Shown in pieces: positions 45,882 through 55,024 of a stretch of 64,000 nt of DNA. The first letter of the stretch is position 1, and each line of letters starts with the position of its first letter. The stretch lies in contig NZ_JBEOMB010000028.1 in NCBI RefSeq assembly GCF_046000175.1, forward strand, positions 1 through 64,000, read 5' to 3'. The stretch is from Rhodoplanes sp046000175 (GTDB lineage: Bacteria; Pseudomonadota; Alphaproteobacteria; Rhizobiales; Xanthobacteraceae). The translations under genes and the position numbers were made by a program. The notes beneath the pieces are model-generated. The model worked only from the letters and a program-made list of their open reading frames with translations, searched no databases and had not been told where the DNA came from.

Positions 45882-45938
45882 GTCGGACGGACGAATAGGC
45901 GGACGCATGGACGGGCGACGGGGCGGGGGGCTCTTCGC

Positions 45939-46631
45939 GTGCAGATCGTCATCGACAGCCTGCTCGAGGGGGCTCGCCGCGCCACCGGGACCGTCGTCGT
46001 CATCGACGTGTTCCGCGCCTTCACCACGGCGGCCGTGCTGTTCTCCCGCGGCGCCGACAAGATCGTGATGACCGAGACGGTCGACGCCGCCTTCGCGCTG
46101 CGCGACGCCGGCGTCGGCAGCCTGGTCATCGGCGAGATCGACGGCGTGAAGGTGCCGGGCTTCGACCTCGGCAACTCCCCCTACGAGGCGTCGCAGCGCG
46201 AGGTCACCGGCCGCACCATCGTCCAGCGCACCAGCGCCGGCACGCAGGGGATCGTCGCCGCGCTCGGCGGGGCGGACCGCCTCTATGCCGGGGCCCTGGT
46301 GACGGCGCCGGCGACGGCGCGCGCCGTGCTGGCCGGCGCACCGGCCCGCACGACGCTGGTCGCCATGGGCCGGGCCGGCCGCGAGCGCACCGACGAGGAC
46401 GAGGTCTGCGCCATCCATCTGCGCAACCTGCTGGAGGGCCGCCCCGGCGCGGTCGCCGCGGTGCGCGACCTGATCCTCGCCGGCGGCCAGATCGCCGAGT
46501 TCCGCGACCCCGAGGTCGCCCACATGCATCCCGGCGACCTCGACATCTGCCTCGACATCGGCCGCTACGACTTCGCCATCCGCGTGACACGCGAGGACGG
46601 TCGCCCGGTGGCGCGGCCGGAGCGGATCTGA
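45939..46631 (+). CDS. ComB-like 2-phosphosulfolactate phosphatase family protein
   Basis: 230 residues from a GTG preceded by a G-rich ribosome binding region (GGGCGGGGGG). The ComB pattern is present: GTVVVIDVFRAFTTAAVLFSRGA (seen as VVIDVFRAFTTA, about residue 20), GFDLGNSPYEAS (about 72) and the phosphate-binding QRTSAGTQG (about 95). ComB removes phosphate from 2-phosphosulfolactate in coenzyme M synthesis in methanogens; most bacteria with a homolog have no CoM pathway, and none of its other genes is visible here. The actual substrate may be another phosphorylated hydroxy acid. Confidence 0.8.
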   Translation: MQIVIDSLLEGARRATGTVVVIDVFRAFTTAAVLFSRGADKIVMTETVDAAFALRDAGVGSLVIGEIDGVKVPGFDLGNSPYEASQREVTGRTIVQRTSAGTQGIVAALGGADRLYAGALVTAPATARAVLAGAPARTTLVAMGRAGRERTDEDEVCAIHLRNLLEGRPGAVAAVRDLILAGGQIAEFRDPEVAHMHPGDLDICLDIGRYDFAIRVTREDGRPVARPERI

Positions 46632-46685
46632 CGGCGCGACGCCTCTCTCTACAGCTTCCGCGAGTCTTTATTGCTTCGGCAGACG

Positions 46686-46770
46686 ACCTCTCCCCGCACA
46701 GGGGGCGAACCTCTCCCCGCGCGGCGGGGAGAGGGAAGACAGCGCGTGCGGGGAGAGGGAAGACGCCGCC
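46686..46770. repeat. Intergenic palindrome cluster, family D (copy 3)
   Basis: Contains ACCTCTCCCCGCACAGGGGGCG, then the hairpin CCTCTCCCCGCGCGGCGGGGAGAGG and a further GGGGAGAGGG. It lies in the 298-base gap between the ComB-like and TRAP permease genes. It is less regular than the other two copies and looks like two nested half-elements. Confidence 0.65.
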
Positions 46771-46929
46771 GCGGTGCGGCGGCCCCGTCTCGCCCGTCTC
46801 GCCCACCGCGTGCTCCCGTCATCCGTTCGTCCCACTGGACATTCCCGCGCGGGCCTGTGAGGCTTCCGGTCGAAGCGGGCCGCAGAGCCCGTCGTGACGG
46901 CTGCCCGTCCGGGCGGCCCAGGGCAGGAC

Positions 46930-49233
46930 ATGCGCATGGTGGACCAGCGGACCGGCGCGCCCGGCGCGCCGCAGTCTCGTCGTGACCGGGAGCAGGATGG
47001 GGCGCCCGCCGAGCAGCCTACGACCGCCGCGACACCGGCGGGGACGACGCCCGCTGCACCACCTCCGTCGACCACGCCCGCCGGGGCGACCCCGCCATCG
47101 ACACCGGCCTCGACGCCCTCCGCCGCGTCGAGCCACGCCTACGGCGCCGACCATCCGTTCCGGCCGCTGGAGCCACCGCCCGGCTACGTGCCGGGCTCCT
47201 CGGGCCGTCCCGCGCCGGTCGACTCGGCGCTGCCCGACGTCCGTCTCACCACCCAGGGCGCCATCTCGGACGAGGCCTTGCGCAAGGCCGAGGCCTATAT
47301 CGAGCAGGAGGAGGGCGCGGCGAACCGGCTGTCAGGCCGCGCCGGCCTGATCGTCACCACGATCGCGGTCGTCTCGACGCTGTTCCACCTCTATGCGGCT
47401 TACGCCATCGTGCCGACCCAGGAGCTGCGCTACGTCCATGTCGGCTTCGTGCTGGTGCTGGGCTTTCTCCTGTTCCCGCTCGCGACGCGTTTCCGCAACG
47501 CCATCCGCTGGTGGGACGTGCTCGCCGCCGCGGCCTGCGTCGGCATTCTCGGCTACGCCTTGCTGGGCGGCGAGGCGTTCACCGATCGGGCCGCCGTGCC
47601 GGACCGGCTCGACGTGATTCTCGGCGTGATCTTCATCGTCCTGCTGCTCGAGGCGACGCGCCGCACCACCGGCTGGATCATGCCCGTGGTGGCGATCCTG
47701 TTCATTGTCTACGCGCTGATCGGGCCCGAGCTGCCGCCGCCCTGGACGCATCGCGGCTACACCTTCACGCGGCTGGTCGGGCACCTGTTCATCACGCTCG
47801 AGGGCATCTTCGGCGTCGCCGTCGACGTGTCGTCGAGCCTGATCATCATGTTCACGATCTACGGCGCCTTCCTGCAGCATTCCGGCGCCGGAAAGTTCTT
47901 CATCGACTTCTCGCTCGCCGTGATGGGCGGCAAGCCGAACAGCGCCGGCCGCACCGTGGTGCTCTCCTCGTTCCTGCTCGGCGGCCCGTCCGGCTCCGGC
48001 GTCGCCACCACGGTGACGATCGGCGCCGTCGCCTATCCGATGATGGCGCGCGCCGGCTTCGAGCGGAATGCCGCGGGCGGCCTGCTCGCGGCCGGGGGGC
48101 TGGGCGCGATCCTGTCGCCGCCCGTGCTCGGCGCCGCCGCCTTCCTGATCGCCGAGTTCCTGAAGATCAGCTATCTCGACGTGATCTGGATGGCGATCAT
48201 CCCGACCGCCCTCTACTACCTGTCTCTCCTGTTCATGGTGGAGCTCGACGCGAAGAAGTTCGGCGCCCGCACGGTGCCCTACGACACGTCCCTCACCATC
48301 CCGCAGATGCTGTGGCGCTACGGCTTCCACTTCGTCTCGCTGATCGCCGTGATCGGCTTCATGGTGGCCGGCTTCTCGCCGATGCTGTCGGTGTTCTGGT
48401 CGACGCTGCTCGCCTTCGGCCTGTCGTTCCTGCGCCCCGAGACGGCGCTGTGGCCGAGGAAGCTCGTCAAGGCGCTGGCCGACGGCACGATCGGCGTGCT
48501 CAACGCGGCGACCACCTGCGCCAGCGCCGGCATCATCGTCGGCGTCGTCACGCTGACCGGGCTCGGGTTGAAGTTCTCCTCGATCGTGCTCGCCTATGCG
48601 GGCAACAGCCTGCTCCTCACCGCGCTCTACACGGCCCTGATCGTGTGGATCGTCGGCCTCGCCGTGCCGGTGACGGCCTCCTACATCATCTGCGCCGTCA
48701 TCGCGGCGCCGGCGCTGATCAAGCTCGGCGTGCCGGACTTCGCCGCGCACATGTTCATCTTCTACTACGCGGTGCTGTCCGAGGTGTCGCCGCCGACCGC
48801 GCTGTCGCCGTTCGCGGCCGCCGCCATCACGGGCGGCAATCCCTACCGCACCACCCTGCAGGCGTGGAAATACACGCTGCCGGCCTTCCTGGTGCCGTTC
48901 GTCTTCATCCTCGACCCGTTCGGCGTCGGGCTCCTGATGACGGTGCCGAAGGGCGGCACCTGGATCGACGTCGTGCTGATCGCGGTGAAGACCGCGGTCG
49001 GGCTCGGTGCGCTCGCGGTGGCGGCGCAAGGCTTCGCGATGCGGCGCGTCGCCGGCGTCGAGCGGGCGGTGTGGACGCTCGCCGGGCTCCTGCTGGTGTT
49101 CCCGAGCCTGCTCGAGGGAGCGACCGAATGGGCGCTCGGTATCGATGTGCCGCAGCCCGCCTGGCTTGGTCTCGCGCTCGTGGCTCTGCTACTCTTCGTG
49201 CAGATCAGGACGCGGGCGCAGGCGCATGCGTGA
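46930..49233 (+). CDS. TAXI-type TRAP transporter fused permease (DctQM-like)
   Basis: 767 residues from the ATG at 46930. The first 137 residues are a Pro/Thr/Ala/Gly-rich, probably disordered extension, unusual for this family. About 4 helices of the DctQ-like part (from residue 138) are fused to about 12 helices of the DctM-like part. Landmarks are GIFGVAVDVSSSLIIMFTIYGAFLQHSGAGKFFID (GAFLQHSGAG, about 310), LLGGPSGSGVATTVTIG (about 350) and SEVSPPTALSPFAAAAITGGNP (about 610). These 4TM/12TM fusions work with TAXI periplasmic proteins; that gene follows. Confidence 0.93.
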   Translation: MRMVDQRTGAPGAPQSRRDREQDGAPAEQPTTAATPAGTTPAAPPPSTTPAGATPPSTPASTPSAASSHAYGADHPFRPLEPPPGYVPGSSGRPAPVDSALPDVRLTTQGAISDEALRKAEAYIEQEEGAANRLSGRAGLIVTTIAVVSTLFHLYAAYAIVPTQELRYVHVGFVLVLGFLLFPLATRFRNAIRWWDVLAAAACVGILGYALLGGEAFTDRAAVPDRLDVILGVIFIVLLLEATRRTTGWIMPVVAILFIVYALIGPELPPPWTHRGYTFTRLVGHLFITLEGIFGVAVDVSSSLIIMFTIYGAFLQHSGAGKFFIDFSLAVMGGKPNSAGRTVVLSSFLLGGPSGSGVATTVTIGAVAYPMMARAGFERNAAGGLLAAGGLGAILSPPVLGAAAFLIAEFLKISYLDVIWMAIIPTALYYLSLLFMVELDAKKFGARTVPYDTSLTIPQMLWRYGFHFVSLIAVIGFMVAGFSPMLSVFWSTLLAFGLSFLRPETALWPRKLVKALADGTIGVLNAATTCASAGIIVGVVTLTGLGLKFSSIVLAYAGNSLLLTALYTALIVWIVGLAVPVTASYIICAVIAAPALIKLGVPDFAAHMFIFYYAVLSEVSPPTALSPFAAAAITGGNPYRTTLQAWKYTLPAFLVPFVFILDPFGVGLLMTVPKGGTWIDVVLIAVKTAVGLGALAVAAQGFAMRRVAGVERAVWTLAGLLLVFPSLLEGATEWALGIDVPQPAWLGLALVALLLFVQIRTRAQAHA

Positions 49234-49275
49234 TCGAGCTGTGTCGGCAGTGTCAAAGTCGGCCCCGAGGTCCGC

Positions 49276-49350
49276 TCGTTCCCGCGAAGGCGGGGACCCA
49301 GCGGCCGCAGAACGTGACGCCCTGGATTTCCGCGTGCGCGGGAACGAACG
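49276..49350. repeat. Intergenic palindrome, family E (copy 2)
   Basis: Outer arms GTTCCCGCG / CGCGGGAAC enclose a small hairpin CCCGCGAAGGCGGG and a degenerate right half (GGATTTCCGCGTGCGCGGG). It is related to the element at 16141-16221 and lies between the TRAP permease and TAXI binding-protein genes. Confidence 0.75.
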
Positions 49351-49467
49351 GAGTGTGGGTCGACGTCGGTGGACACCGCTCTGCTCGCATGAAGCCGCCT
49401 GCATGAGACCACCTGAATGCCGTCGCGACAGACGACGGAAGAAGCCTGACCATCAAGGGAGAACGCC

Positions 49468-50451
49468 ATGACGATCAAAATCCGCCGCCTGACACTCCGC
49501 CGCGCCGTCGCCGGTGCGGCGGCGCTCGCGCTCGTCGCCGCCGGCACCGCGGTCGCCCAGCAGAAGACCATCGCGATCGGCACCGGCGGCACCGGCGGCG
49601 TCTACTATCCGATGGGCGGCGGGCTCGCCGCCGTGCTGTCGAAGACGCTGCCCGACGTCCAGGCGACCGCCGAGGTGACGGGCGGCTCGGTCGACAATCT
49701 CAAGCTGATCGGCTCCGGCCAGAGCGAGGTCGGCTTCTCGATGGCCGACGCGGCGCTCGACGCACTGCAGGGCCAGGACAAGTTCAAGGGCAACAAGATC
49801 GACGTCCGCACCCTCCTGGTGCTCTACCCGAACCGCATGCATGTCGTGACGGTCGAGGGCACCGGCATCGAGACGATGGCCGACCTCAAGGGCAAGCGCG
49901 TCTCCACCGGCTCACCCGGCAGCGCCACCGAGGTGATGGCGTTCCGCGTCATCGAGGCGGCCGGGCTCGACAAGGACAAGGACATGAAGCGCGAGCGGCT
50001 CGGCGTCGCCGAGTCGGTCAACGCCATCAAGGATCGCAAGATCGACGCCTTCTTCTGGGTCGGCGGCCTGCCGACCGCCGCCGTGACGGATCTCGGCGCG
50101 ACCCCGGGCGTCAAGATCAAGATGATCGACCATTCGGAGGTGGTCGACAAGATGAACGCCAAGCACGGCAAGCTCTACGCGGCCGACACCATCAAGGCCG
50201 GCACCTATCCGGGCCAGGACAAGGACAACAAGATCTCGGTGGTGTGGAACGTGCTGGTCACCAGCGACAAGATGACGGACCAGATGGCTTACGACATCGT
50301 CAAGGCGATCTTCGACAAGAAGCCCGACCTCGTGGCCGTCCACAAGGAGGCCGCGAGCATCGACTACAAGAACCAGCTCAAGGCCAATTCCTCGATCCCC
50401 TGGCACCCCGGCGCGCTGAAGTACTTCGCCGACAAGGGCGTGCAGATGTGA
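49468..50451 (+). CDS. TAXI family TRAP transporter solute-binding protein
   Basis: 327 residues. A signal peptide with twin basic start (MTIKIRRLTLRRAVAG) and a cleavage site near AVAQQ (about residue 31) is followed by the TAXI signature IGTGGTGGVYYPMGGGLA (about 36-54). ATAEVTGGSVDNLKLIGSGQSEVGF is the conserved second strand region. DLKGKRVSTGSPGSATEV (about 142) is the ligand loop. It delivers a solute, often glutamate or another small acid, to the fused permease encoded upstream. A GGGAGAACGCC ribosome binding site precedes it. Confidence 0.94.
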   Translation: MTIKIRRLTLRRAVAGAAALALVAAGTAVAQQKTIAIGTGGTGGVYYPMGGGLAAVLSKTLPDVQATAEVTGGSVDNLKLIGSGQSEVGFSMADAALDALQGQDKFKGNKIDVRTLLVLYPNRMHVVTVEGTGIETMADLKGKRVSTGSPGSATEVMAFRVIEAAGLDKDKDMKRERLGVAESVNAIKDRKIDAFFWVGGLPTAAVTDLGATPGVKIKMIDHSEVVDKMNAKHGKLYAADTIKAGTYPGQDKDNKISVVWNVLVTSDKMTDQMAYDIVKAIFDKKPDLVAVHKEAASIDYKNQLKANSSIPWHPGALKYFADKGVQM

Positions 50452-50473
50452 CGCGGGTCGGCACGAACCGGGA

Positions 50474-50573
50474 CTCGTCATGCGCGGGCTCGACCCGCGC
50501 ATCCATCAGCTTCGCCGAAGAAGTGCTTTGTCGCGGAGAGATGGATCGCCGGGTCGAAGCCCGGCGATGACGT
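50474..50573. repeat. Intergenic palindrome, family F
   Basis: Arms CGTCATGCGCGGGCTCGACCC and GGGTCGAAGCCCGGCGATGACG are largely complementary, with inner GATCC/ATCCATC-type arms. The 100-base element follows the TAXI gene. It is the only full copy seen in the window. Confidence 0.65.
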
Positions 50574-50596
50574 CGAAAGGGCCGTCCGGGCTGCAT

Positions 50597-50638
50597 GGTT
50601 CGAGACGCGCTCCTTCGGAGCGCTCCTCACCATGAGGG
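50597..50638. repeat. Partial intergenic palindrome, family B (copy 2)
   Basis: GGTTCGAGACGCGCTCC...CTCCTCACCATGAGG contains the hairpin GCGCTCCTTCGGAGCGC. The ends resemble those of the family B element after fabI. It lies in the 387-base gap before the amidohydrolase gene, which otherwise holds no gene. Confidence 0.5.
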
Positions 50639-50838
50639 CGGCGTTCGCGCCTGTCGGGCCGAACTCGGCCAATGCGTCTCCGATCGCCGCGGTGTGAGAA
50701 AACGTCACGCGCCGGGTCGCGCCGACCGCGACCGAAAGTCCACTCGCCAAGGGCGCGATGCCGTCGCCGGACCAGCCGTTCTGGGGTATGCTCCTATCAG
50801 GACGGCCGATACGAGCCGCCAACCTGCGGGAGGCGAGC

Positions 50839-51750
50839 ATGAGTCCGACGACCAATGCGGTCCGACAGCCGAGCCCGGAGCCGACCTGCCCGCCGCCCGA
50901 TCCTCATCCGAGAAAGCCCACCTACGTCCCGCCGCAAGGCGCCTGCGACTCGCATTTCCACGTCTTCGGCCCGGGGGACGTGTTCCCCTATGCGCCGAAG
51001 CGGCCGTTCACGCCGCACGACCAGCCGAAGGAGACGCTGCTGGCGCTGCACCGCTTCCTCGGCTTCGAGCGTGGCGTCTTCGTGCAGTCGACCTGCCACG
51101 GCACCGACCACCGGGCGCTGCTCGATCTCCTGGCGACCACGGACGGGCGCTATCGGGGTGTCGCGCTGCTCGATCCCGACACGCCGGCCGACGAGATCGC
51201 ACGCCTGGACGCGGCCGGCGTGTGCGGCGTGCGCTTCAACTTCCTGTCCCATCTCGGCGGCCGGCCGTCGCTCGACGGGATGAAGGCCGTGATGGAGAAG
51301 GTCGCGCCGTTCGGCTGGCACGTCGAGGTCCACGTCACCGGCAAGGAGCTGCTCGACAGCCTCGACCTGATCACGTCGATCAAGGCCAAGGTGGTGATCG
51401 ACCATGTCGGCCGCGTCGACGTCGCCGAGGGCACGTCGGGCTTCGCCTTCGGGGCGCTCAAGCGGCTGCTCGACCGCGGCACCATCTGGGTGAAGCTGTC
51501 CGGGGTCGACCGCATCTCGCGGGCCGGCCCGCCCTTCGCCGACGCGGTCGCGCTCGCCCGCGCGCTGGCCCGGCACGCGCCGCAGCGCGTCCTGTGGGGC
51601 ACCGACTGGCCGCACCCCAACATCTCGCGCTTCATGCCCAACGACGGCGAGCTCGTCGACCTGATCCCGCAGATCGCCGAGGACGAGCGCACCCGCCAGC
51701 TGATGCTGGTCGACAACCCGACCGAGTTTTTCGGGTTTCCGAAGGGGTGA
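50839..51750 (+). CDS. Amidohydrolase family protein (LigI / 2-pyrone-4,6-dicarboxylate lactonase-like)
   Basis: 303 residues from the ATG at 50839, six bases after GGAGG. TIM-barrel amidohydrolase: the metal-binding CDSHFHVFGP (about residue 37), GVFVQSTCHGTDHRALL (about 85), CGVRFNFLSHLGG (about 133), HVEVHVTG (about 163), VIDHVGRVD (about 190) and the C-terminal WGTDWPHPN (about 255) with the catalytic aspartate. The layout is that of LigI and related lactonases/hydrolases of cyclic dicarboxylates. It follows the TAXI TRAP genes, so the imported compound may be its substrate; this is inferred from position only. Confidence 0.87.
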   Translation: MSPTTNAVRQPSPEPTCPPPDPHPRKPTYVPPQGACDSHFHVFGPGDVFPYAPKRPFTPHDQPKETLLALHRFLGFERGVFVQSTCHGTDHRALLDLLATTDGRYRGVALLDPDTPADEIARLDAAGVCGVRFNFLSHLGGRPSLDGMKAVMEKVAPFGWHVEVHVTGKELLDSLDLITSIKAKVVIDHVGRVDVAEGTSGFAFGALKRLLDRGTIWVKLSGVDRISRAGPPFADAVALARALARHAPQRVLWGTDWPHPNISRFMPNDGELVDLIPQIAEDERTRQLMLVDNPTEFFGFPKG

Positions 51751-51778
51751 GCTTCGAGGTTCGGTTGATCAGTCGCCG

Positions 51779-51883
51779 GTCATTCCGGGGCGCGGCGAAG
51801 CCGCAAACCCGGAATCCAGCGGCAATCTCTGGACTCGCGGCTGGATTCCGGGTTCGGCGCTGACGCGCCGCCCCGGAATGACG
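51779..51883. repeat. Dispersed intergenic palindrome, family A (copy 4)
   Basis: Outer arms GTCATTCCGGGGCG / CGCCCCGGAATGAC and inner arms ACCCGGAATCCAGC / GCTGGATTCCGGGT, plus a hairpin GCGGCGAAGCCGC. It separates the convergent amidohydrolase and ppc genes and probably marks or protects the 3' ends of both transcripts. Confidence 0.9.
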
Positions 51884-51893
51884 AACCCGCTCC

Positions 51894-54614
51894 TCACCCC
51901 GTGGTCTTCTGGCCCATCGCGATGGCGTTGACGGTGAGGAGGAGAGCGTCGAGCGTCGCCTCGTCGGGGGCGGCGCGGTGGCGGCGCAGCAGGCGCACCT
52001 GCTCGTGATGCAGCCAGGTGAGGCCGCGGGCCCGCATCTCGATGGTGCGCAGGAAGCGCGGCCGGCGCTCCTCGGGCGGGGCCGGGAACAGCGCCGCGAC
52101 GGCGGCGCGGGTGCGCTCGTGCTCCTCGACGATGCTCGCCATCATGGTGTCACGCAGTGCCTCGTCCTCGACCAGCGAGGCATAGAGCGTCATCATGGCG
52201 GGGTTTGCCATGAGGAGGCTCGCCTCGACATTGTGGAGCACGTAGACGAGGAAGCGCCAGCGCGGCAGCACGGTCCGGATTTGCTCGAAGCCGTCGGGGC
52301 GCTCGCGTTGCAGCCACGCGATGGCGCTGCCGACCCCGTACCAGCCGGGCAGATGGAAGCGCGCCTGGCTCCACGAGAACACCCACGGGATGGCGCGCAG
52401 ATCGGCGAGCGTCGCGCGGCCGGTGCGGCGGCTCGGCCGCGAGCCGATGCGGGCCTGCTCGATGGCGTCGATCGGCGTCGCGGCGCGGAAGAAGTCGATG
52501 AAGCCGTCGGTCTCGACGAGGCGCCGATAGGCCGTGAAGCTCTCGTCCACCACCTCCTGCCACAGGCCGCGCAGCGGGTGCGGCGGCACCGGGCCGGCGG
52601 CGTGCAGCATCGTCGTGCGCACCACGCCGGCGAGCAGCCGCTCGAGATGGAACGTCGCGGTGACGCGGTTGGCGTATTGCTGCGAGATCACCTCGCCCTG
52701 CTCGGTGACGCGCATCCGTCCGGTCAGGCTGCCGGGCGGCAGCGCGTCGAGGAAGGCGTGCGTCGGCCCGGCGCCGCGGCCGATGGTGCCGCCGCGGCCG
52801 TGGAAGAACTCGACCCGCACGCCATGCGCCCTGCCGACCGCGGCGAGCCGCTCCTCGGCGAGATGCAGGCCCCAATGGCTGGCCAGAATGCCGCCGTCCT
52901 TGTTGGAGTCGCTGTAGCCGAGCATCACGGTGCATTCCGGCACCGCCTTGCCGTCGCGCAGGCGCAGATAAGTGAGCGTCGCGCGGGTGATCGGATGCGC
53001 CAGGAAGGCGTCGAAGATGGTGTCGCAGCGGGCCAGGTCCGCGATGGTCTCGAACAGCGGCACCACCGGGATCATCGAGGCCGGCCCTTGCGGCGTCTCG
53101 ATCAGCAGGCCGGCCTCGCGCGCCAGCAGATAGGGCGTGAGCAGATCCGAGACGCTGCGCGTCATGCTGATCACCAGCGGGCCGAGCCCGTCCGGCCCGT
53201 GCGCGAGGAGATGGCGGCGCAGCGCGCGCAGAAGCGACACGGTCGCCTCGGCCTCGCCACTGAGCGACGTGTGGTCGCCCGTGAACGGGCGGGGGCTGGT
53301 CAGCTCGCGCTCCAGGAAGGCGAGCTTCTCGGCCTCGCTCCAGTCCGGATAGTCGGTGCGGCGATGGCCGGCGGCGGCGAGCAGGCCGGCGACGGCGCGG
53401 TCGTGGAAGGCGGAGTTCTGGCGGACGTCGAGACGGGCGAAATGGAAGCCGAAGACGCGCGCCTGCGCCGTCACGGGCCGCACGTCCGTGGTGGCGATGT
53501 CGGGCGCGCCGGCCTCGCTCACGGCCGCCTCCAGGACCTCCAGGTCGGCGACCAGCTCGGCCGCGGCCTCGTAGCCGCCGGCGGCGTGGTCGCGGGTGCG
53601 CGCGATCCGCATGAGGATCAGGTTCACCATCTGGCGCCACGGCTCGCCGCGGTTGCGGGCGAGTGCCGCGCCGCTCTCGGGGCCGATCAGCGCCGCGGTC
53701 TCGTCGAGGCGGCGGCGCAGCGCCGCCGGCACGTCGTCGCCGTTGCCGGCGAGGCTGATGCGCACCGCGAGCGCCGAGAGGCGGGCGTGCAGGAGCGCGA
53801 GCGCCCCGGCGCGCAGCCGCGTCAGCATGCCCATCGTCACCGCGGTGGTGACGAACGGGTGGCCGTCGCGGTCGCCGCCCACCCAGGTCGCGAAGCCGAG
53901 CCGCGGCAGCGCCGGCGGGGGGCTGCCGAACGTGTCGCTCCAGGCCTCCTGGAAGCGCAGATCCAAAAGCTCGACGACGTCCGGAAACACCGTCTCCATG
54001 TAGTGCAGGACGGTGCGGATCTCGCTCTCGACGTCGGGCCGCTCCAAGAGGATCTCGCCGGTGCGCCACAGCCGTTGCAGGGCGGCGCGCAGGCGGCGGC
54101 GATAGATGCCGAGCTCGATCTCGGTGAACGAGCGGGTCTCACGTTCGAGTAGCATCAGGTAGAGGGCGCGGTGATGCTCCAGCACGGTGGCGCGCTTCGC
54201 CTCGGTCGGATGCGCGGTCAGCACCGGCTCCAGCGAGGCGTTCGCGATGGTGCGGCGGATGCTCGCCTCGTCGTGGCCGCGGCCCTGCAGGTCGCCGAGG
54301 TCGTGGCGCCACAGGCCGGGCTCGCGCTCGTGGCGGCGGCCCTCGGCGCGGCGGCGCATCTGGTTCGCCGTGTTCTCCTCGACGATGTTGAGGAGCTGGA
54401 AGGCGATCGACAGCGCCTGGCAGCGGGCGAGCGCGCCGTCCCGGCCGTCGTCGGATAGCGGCCCGTCGGTCGCCTCGAAGCAGCCGCGCACGAAGCCGGC
54501 GACGCCGGCCGCCGGCCGGTGCTCCTCGACGACCTCGCAGAAGACGTCGAGCAGGGCGTCGAAGTCGGCCGACCATTTGGCGAACTCGTCGCGCAGCGGA
54601 GCGGGAGCGTTCAT
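51894..54614 (-). CDS. ppc: Phosphoenolpyruvate carboxylase, first paralog
   Basis: 906 residues from MNAPAPLRDEF at 54614. PEPC motifs: VLTAHPTEAKR (catalytic His at about 135), GGDRDGHPFV, GYSDSNKDGGI, FHGRGGTIGRGAGPTH and GSRPSRR. The enzyme converts PEP plus bicarbonate to oxaloacetate. By eye alignment with E. coli PEPC, two of the aspartate-inhibitor residues are changed: Lys773 corresponds to Met (in LLMANP) and the C-terminal NTG (Asn881) is TTG; Arg832 is kept. It is the distal member of a tandem ppc pair, 410 bases downstream of the second paralog on the same strand. Confidence 0.96.
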   Translation of the reverse strand: MNAPAPLRDEFAKWSADFDALLDVFCEVVEEHRPAAGVAGFVRGCFEATDGPLSDDGRDGALARCQALSIAFQLLNIVEENTANQMRRRAEGRRHEREPGLWRHDLGDLQGRGHDEASIRRTIANASLEPVLTAHPTEAKRATVLEHHRALYLMLLERETRSFTEIELGIYRRRLRAALQRLWRTGEILLERPDVESEIRTVLHYMETVFPDVVELLDLRFQEAWSDTFGSPPPALPRLGFATWVGGDRDGHPFVTTAVTMGMLTRLRAGALALLHARLSALAVRISLAGNGDDVPAALRRRLDETAALIGPESGAALARNRGEPWRQMVNLILMRIARTRDHAAGGYEAAAELVADLEVLEAAVSEAGAPDIATTDVRPVTAQARVFGFHFARLDVRQNSAFHDRAVAGLLAAAGHRRTDYPDWSEAEKLAFLERELTSPRPFTGDHTSLSGEAEATVSLLRALRRHLLAHGPDGLGPLVISMTRSVSDLLTPYLLAREAGLLIETPQGPASMIPVVPLFETIADLARCDTIFDAFLAHPITRATLTYLRLRDGKAVPECTVMLGYSDSNKDGGILASHWGLHLAEERLAAVGRAHGVRVEFFHGRGGTIGRGAGPTHAFLDALPPGSLTGRMRVTEQGEVISQQYANRVTATFHLERLLAGVVRTTMLHAAGPVPPHPLRGLWQEVVDESFTAYRRLVETDGFIDFFRAATPIDAIEQARIGSRPSRRTGRATLADLRAIPWVFSWSQARFHLPGWYGVGSAIAWLQRERPDGFEQIRTVLPRWRFLVYVLHNVEASLLMANPAMMTLYASLVEDEALRDTMMASIVEEHERTRAAVAALFPAPPEERRPRFLRTIEMRARGLTWLHHEQVRLLRRHRAAPDEATLDALLLTVNAIAMGQKTTG

Positions 54615-54777
54615 CGGGACTGCCTGTGGCCGAAGGGCTTGCGCCGGGGGTGACGCGGTCTCCTGTGCCGGGCGAATCTCATGCAGGCAATGTGCCAGCC
54701 CGCGACGCTGCGTCGCGCCGAAAGTCGGGGCTGGGAGCCGGACACTCGCAGGTCCGCTGCGTCGCCTCGGCAAAGGC

Positions 54778-54824
54778 CTCGTGTCCCGGGCGCGGCGCGA
54801 CGCGCCGCGAACCGGGACCCAGGG
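54778..54824. repeat. Palindromic repeat, family G (copy 2)
   Basis: CTCGTGTCCCGGG ... CCGGGACCCAGGG with inner arms GCGGCGCG / CGCGCCGC. It is an inverted relative of the element at 29038-29092, here in the gap between the two ppc genes. Confidence 0.65.
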
Positions 54825-54857
54825 GCGATCGAGCGAGGCGGCCGGCGAACGCTTTGC

Positions 54858-54907
54858 CGTGCGGCCCGTCGTGTGCGGCCCGTCGTGCGGCCCGTCGTGC
54901 GGCCTCT
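54858..54907. repeat. Four tandem copies of a 12-base unit between ppc genes
   Basis: CGTGCGGCCCGT is repeated at 54858, 54870 (with a TG insertion), 54884 and 54896 (last three bases changed). The repeats lie in the 410-base inter-ppc gap, which holds no gene. Confidence 0.8.
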
Positions 54908-55024
54908 GGGCCCCGGCTCTGCGACGCGCCAGGCCTTCGGCCTGCCGCGCCTTGTCCGGGGCGCGAGGCCGAGCATCGGGAGAGACGTTTCATCCCTCGG
55001 CATGCGCCGCCGGAGCATGTCGGA

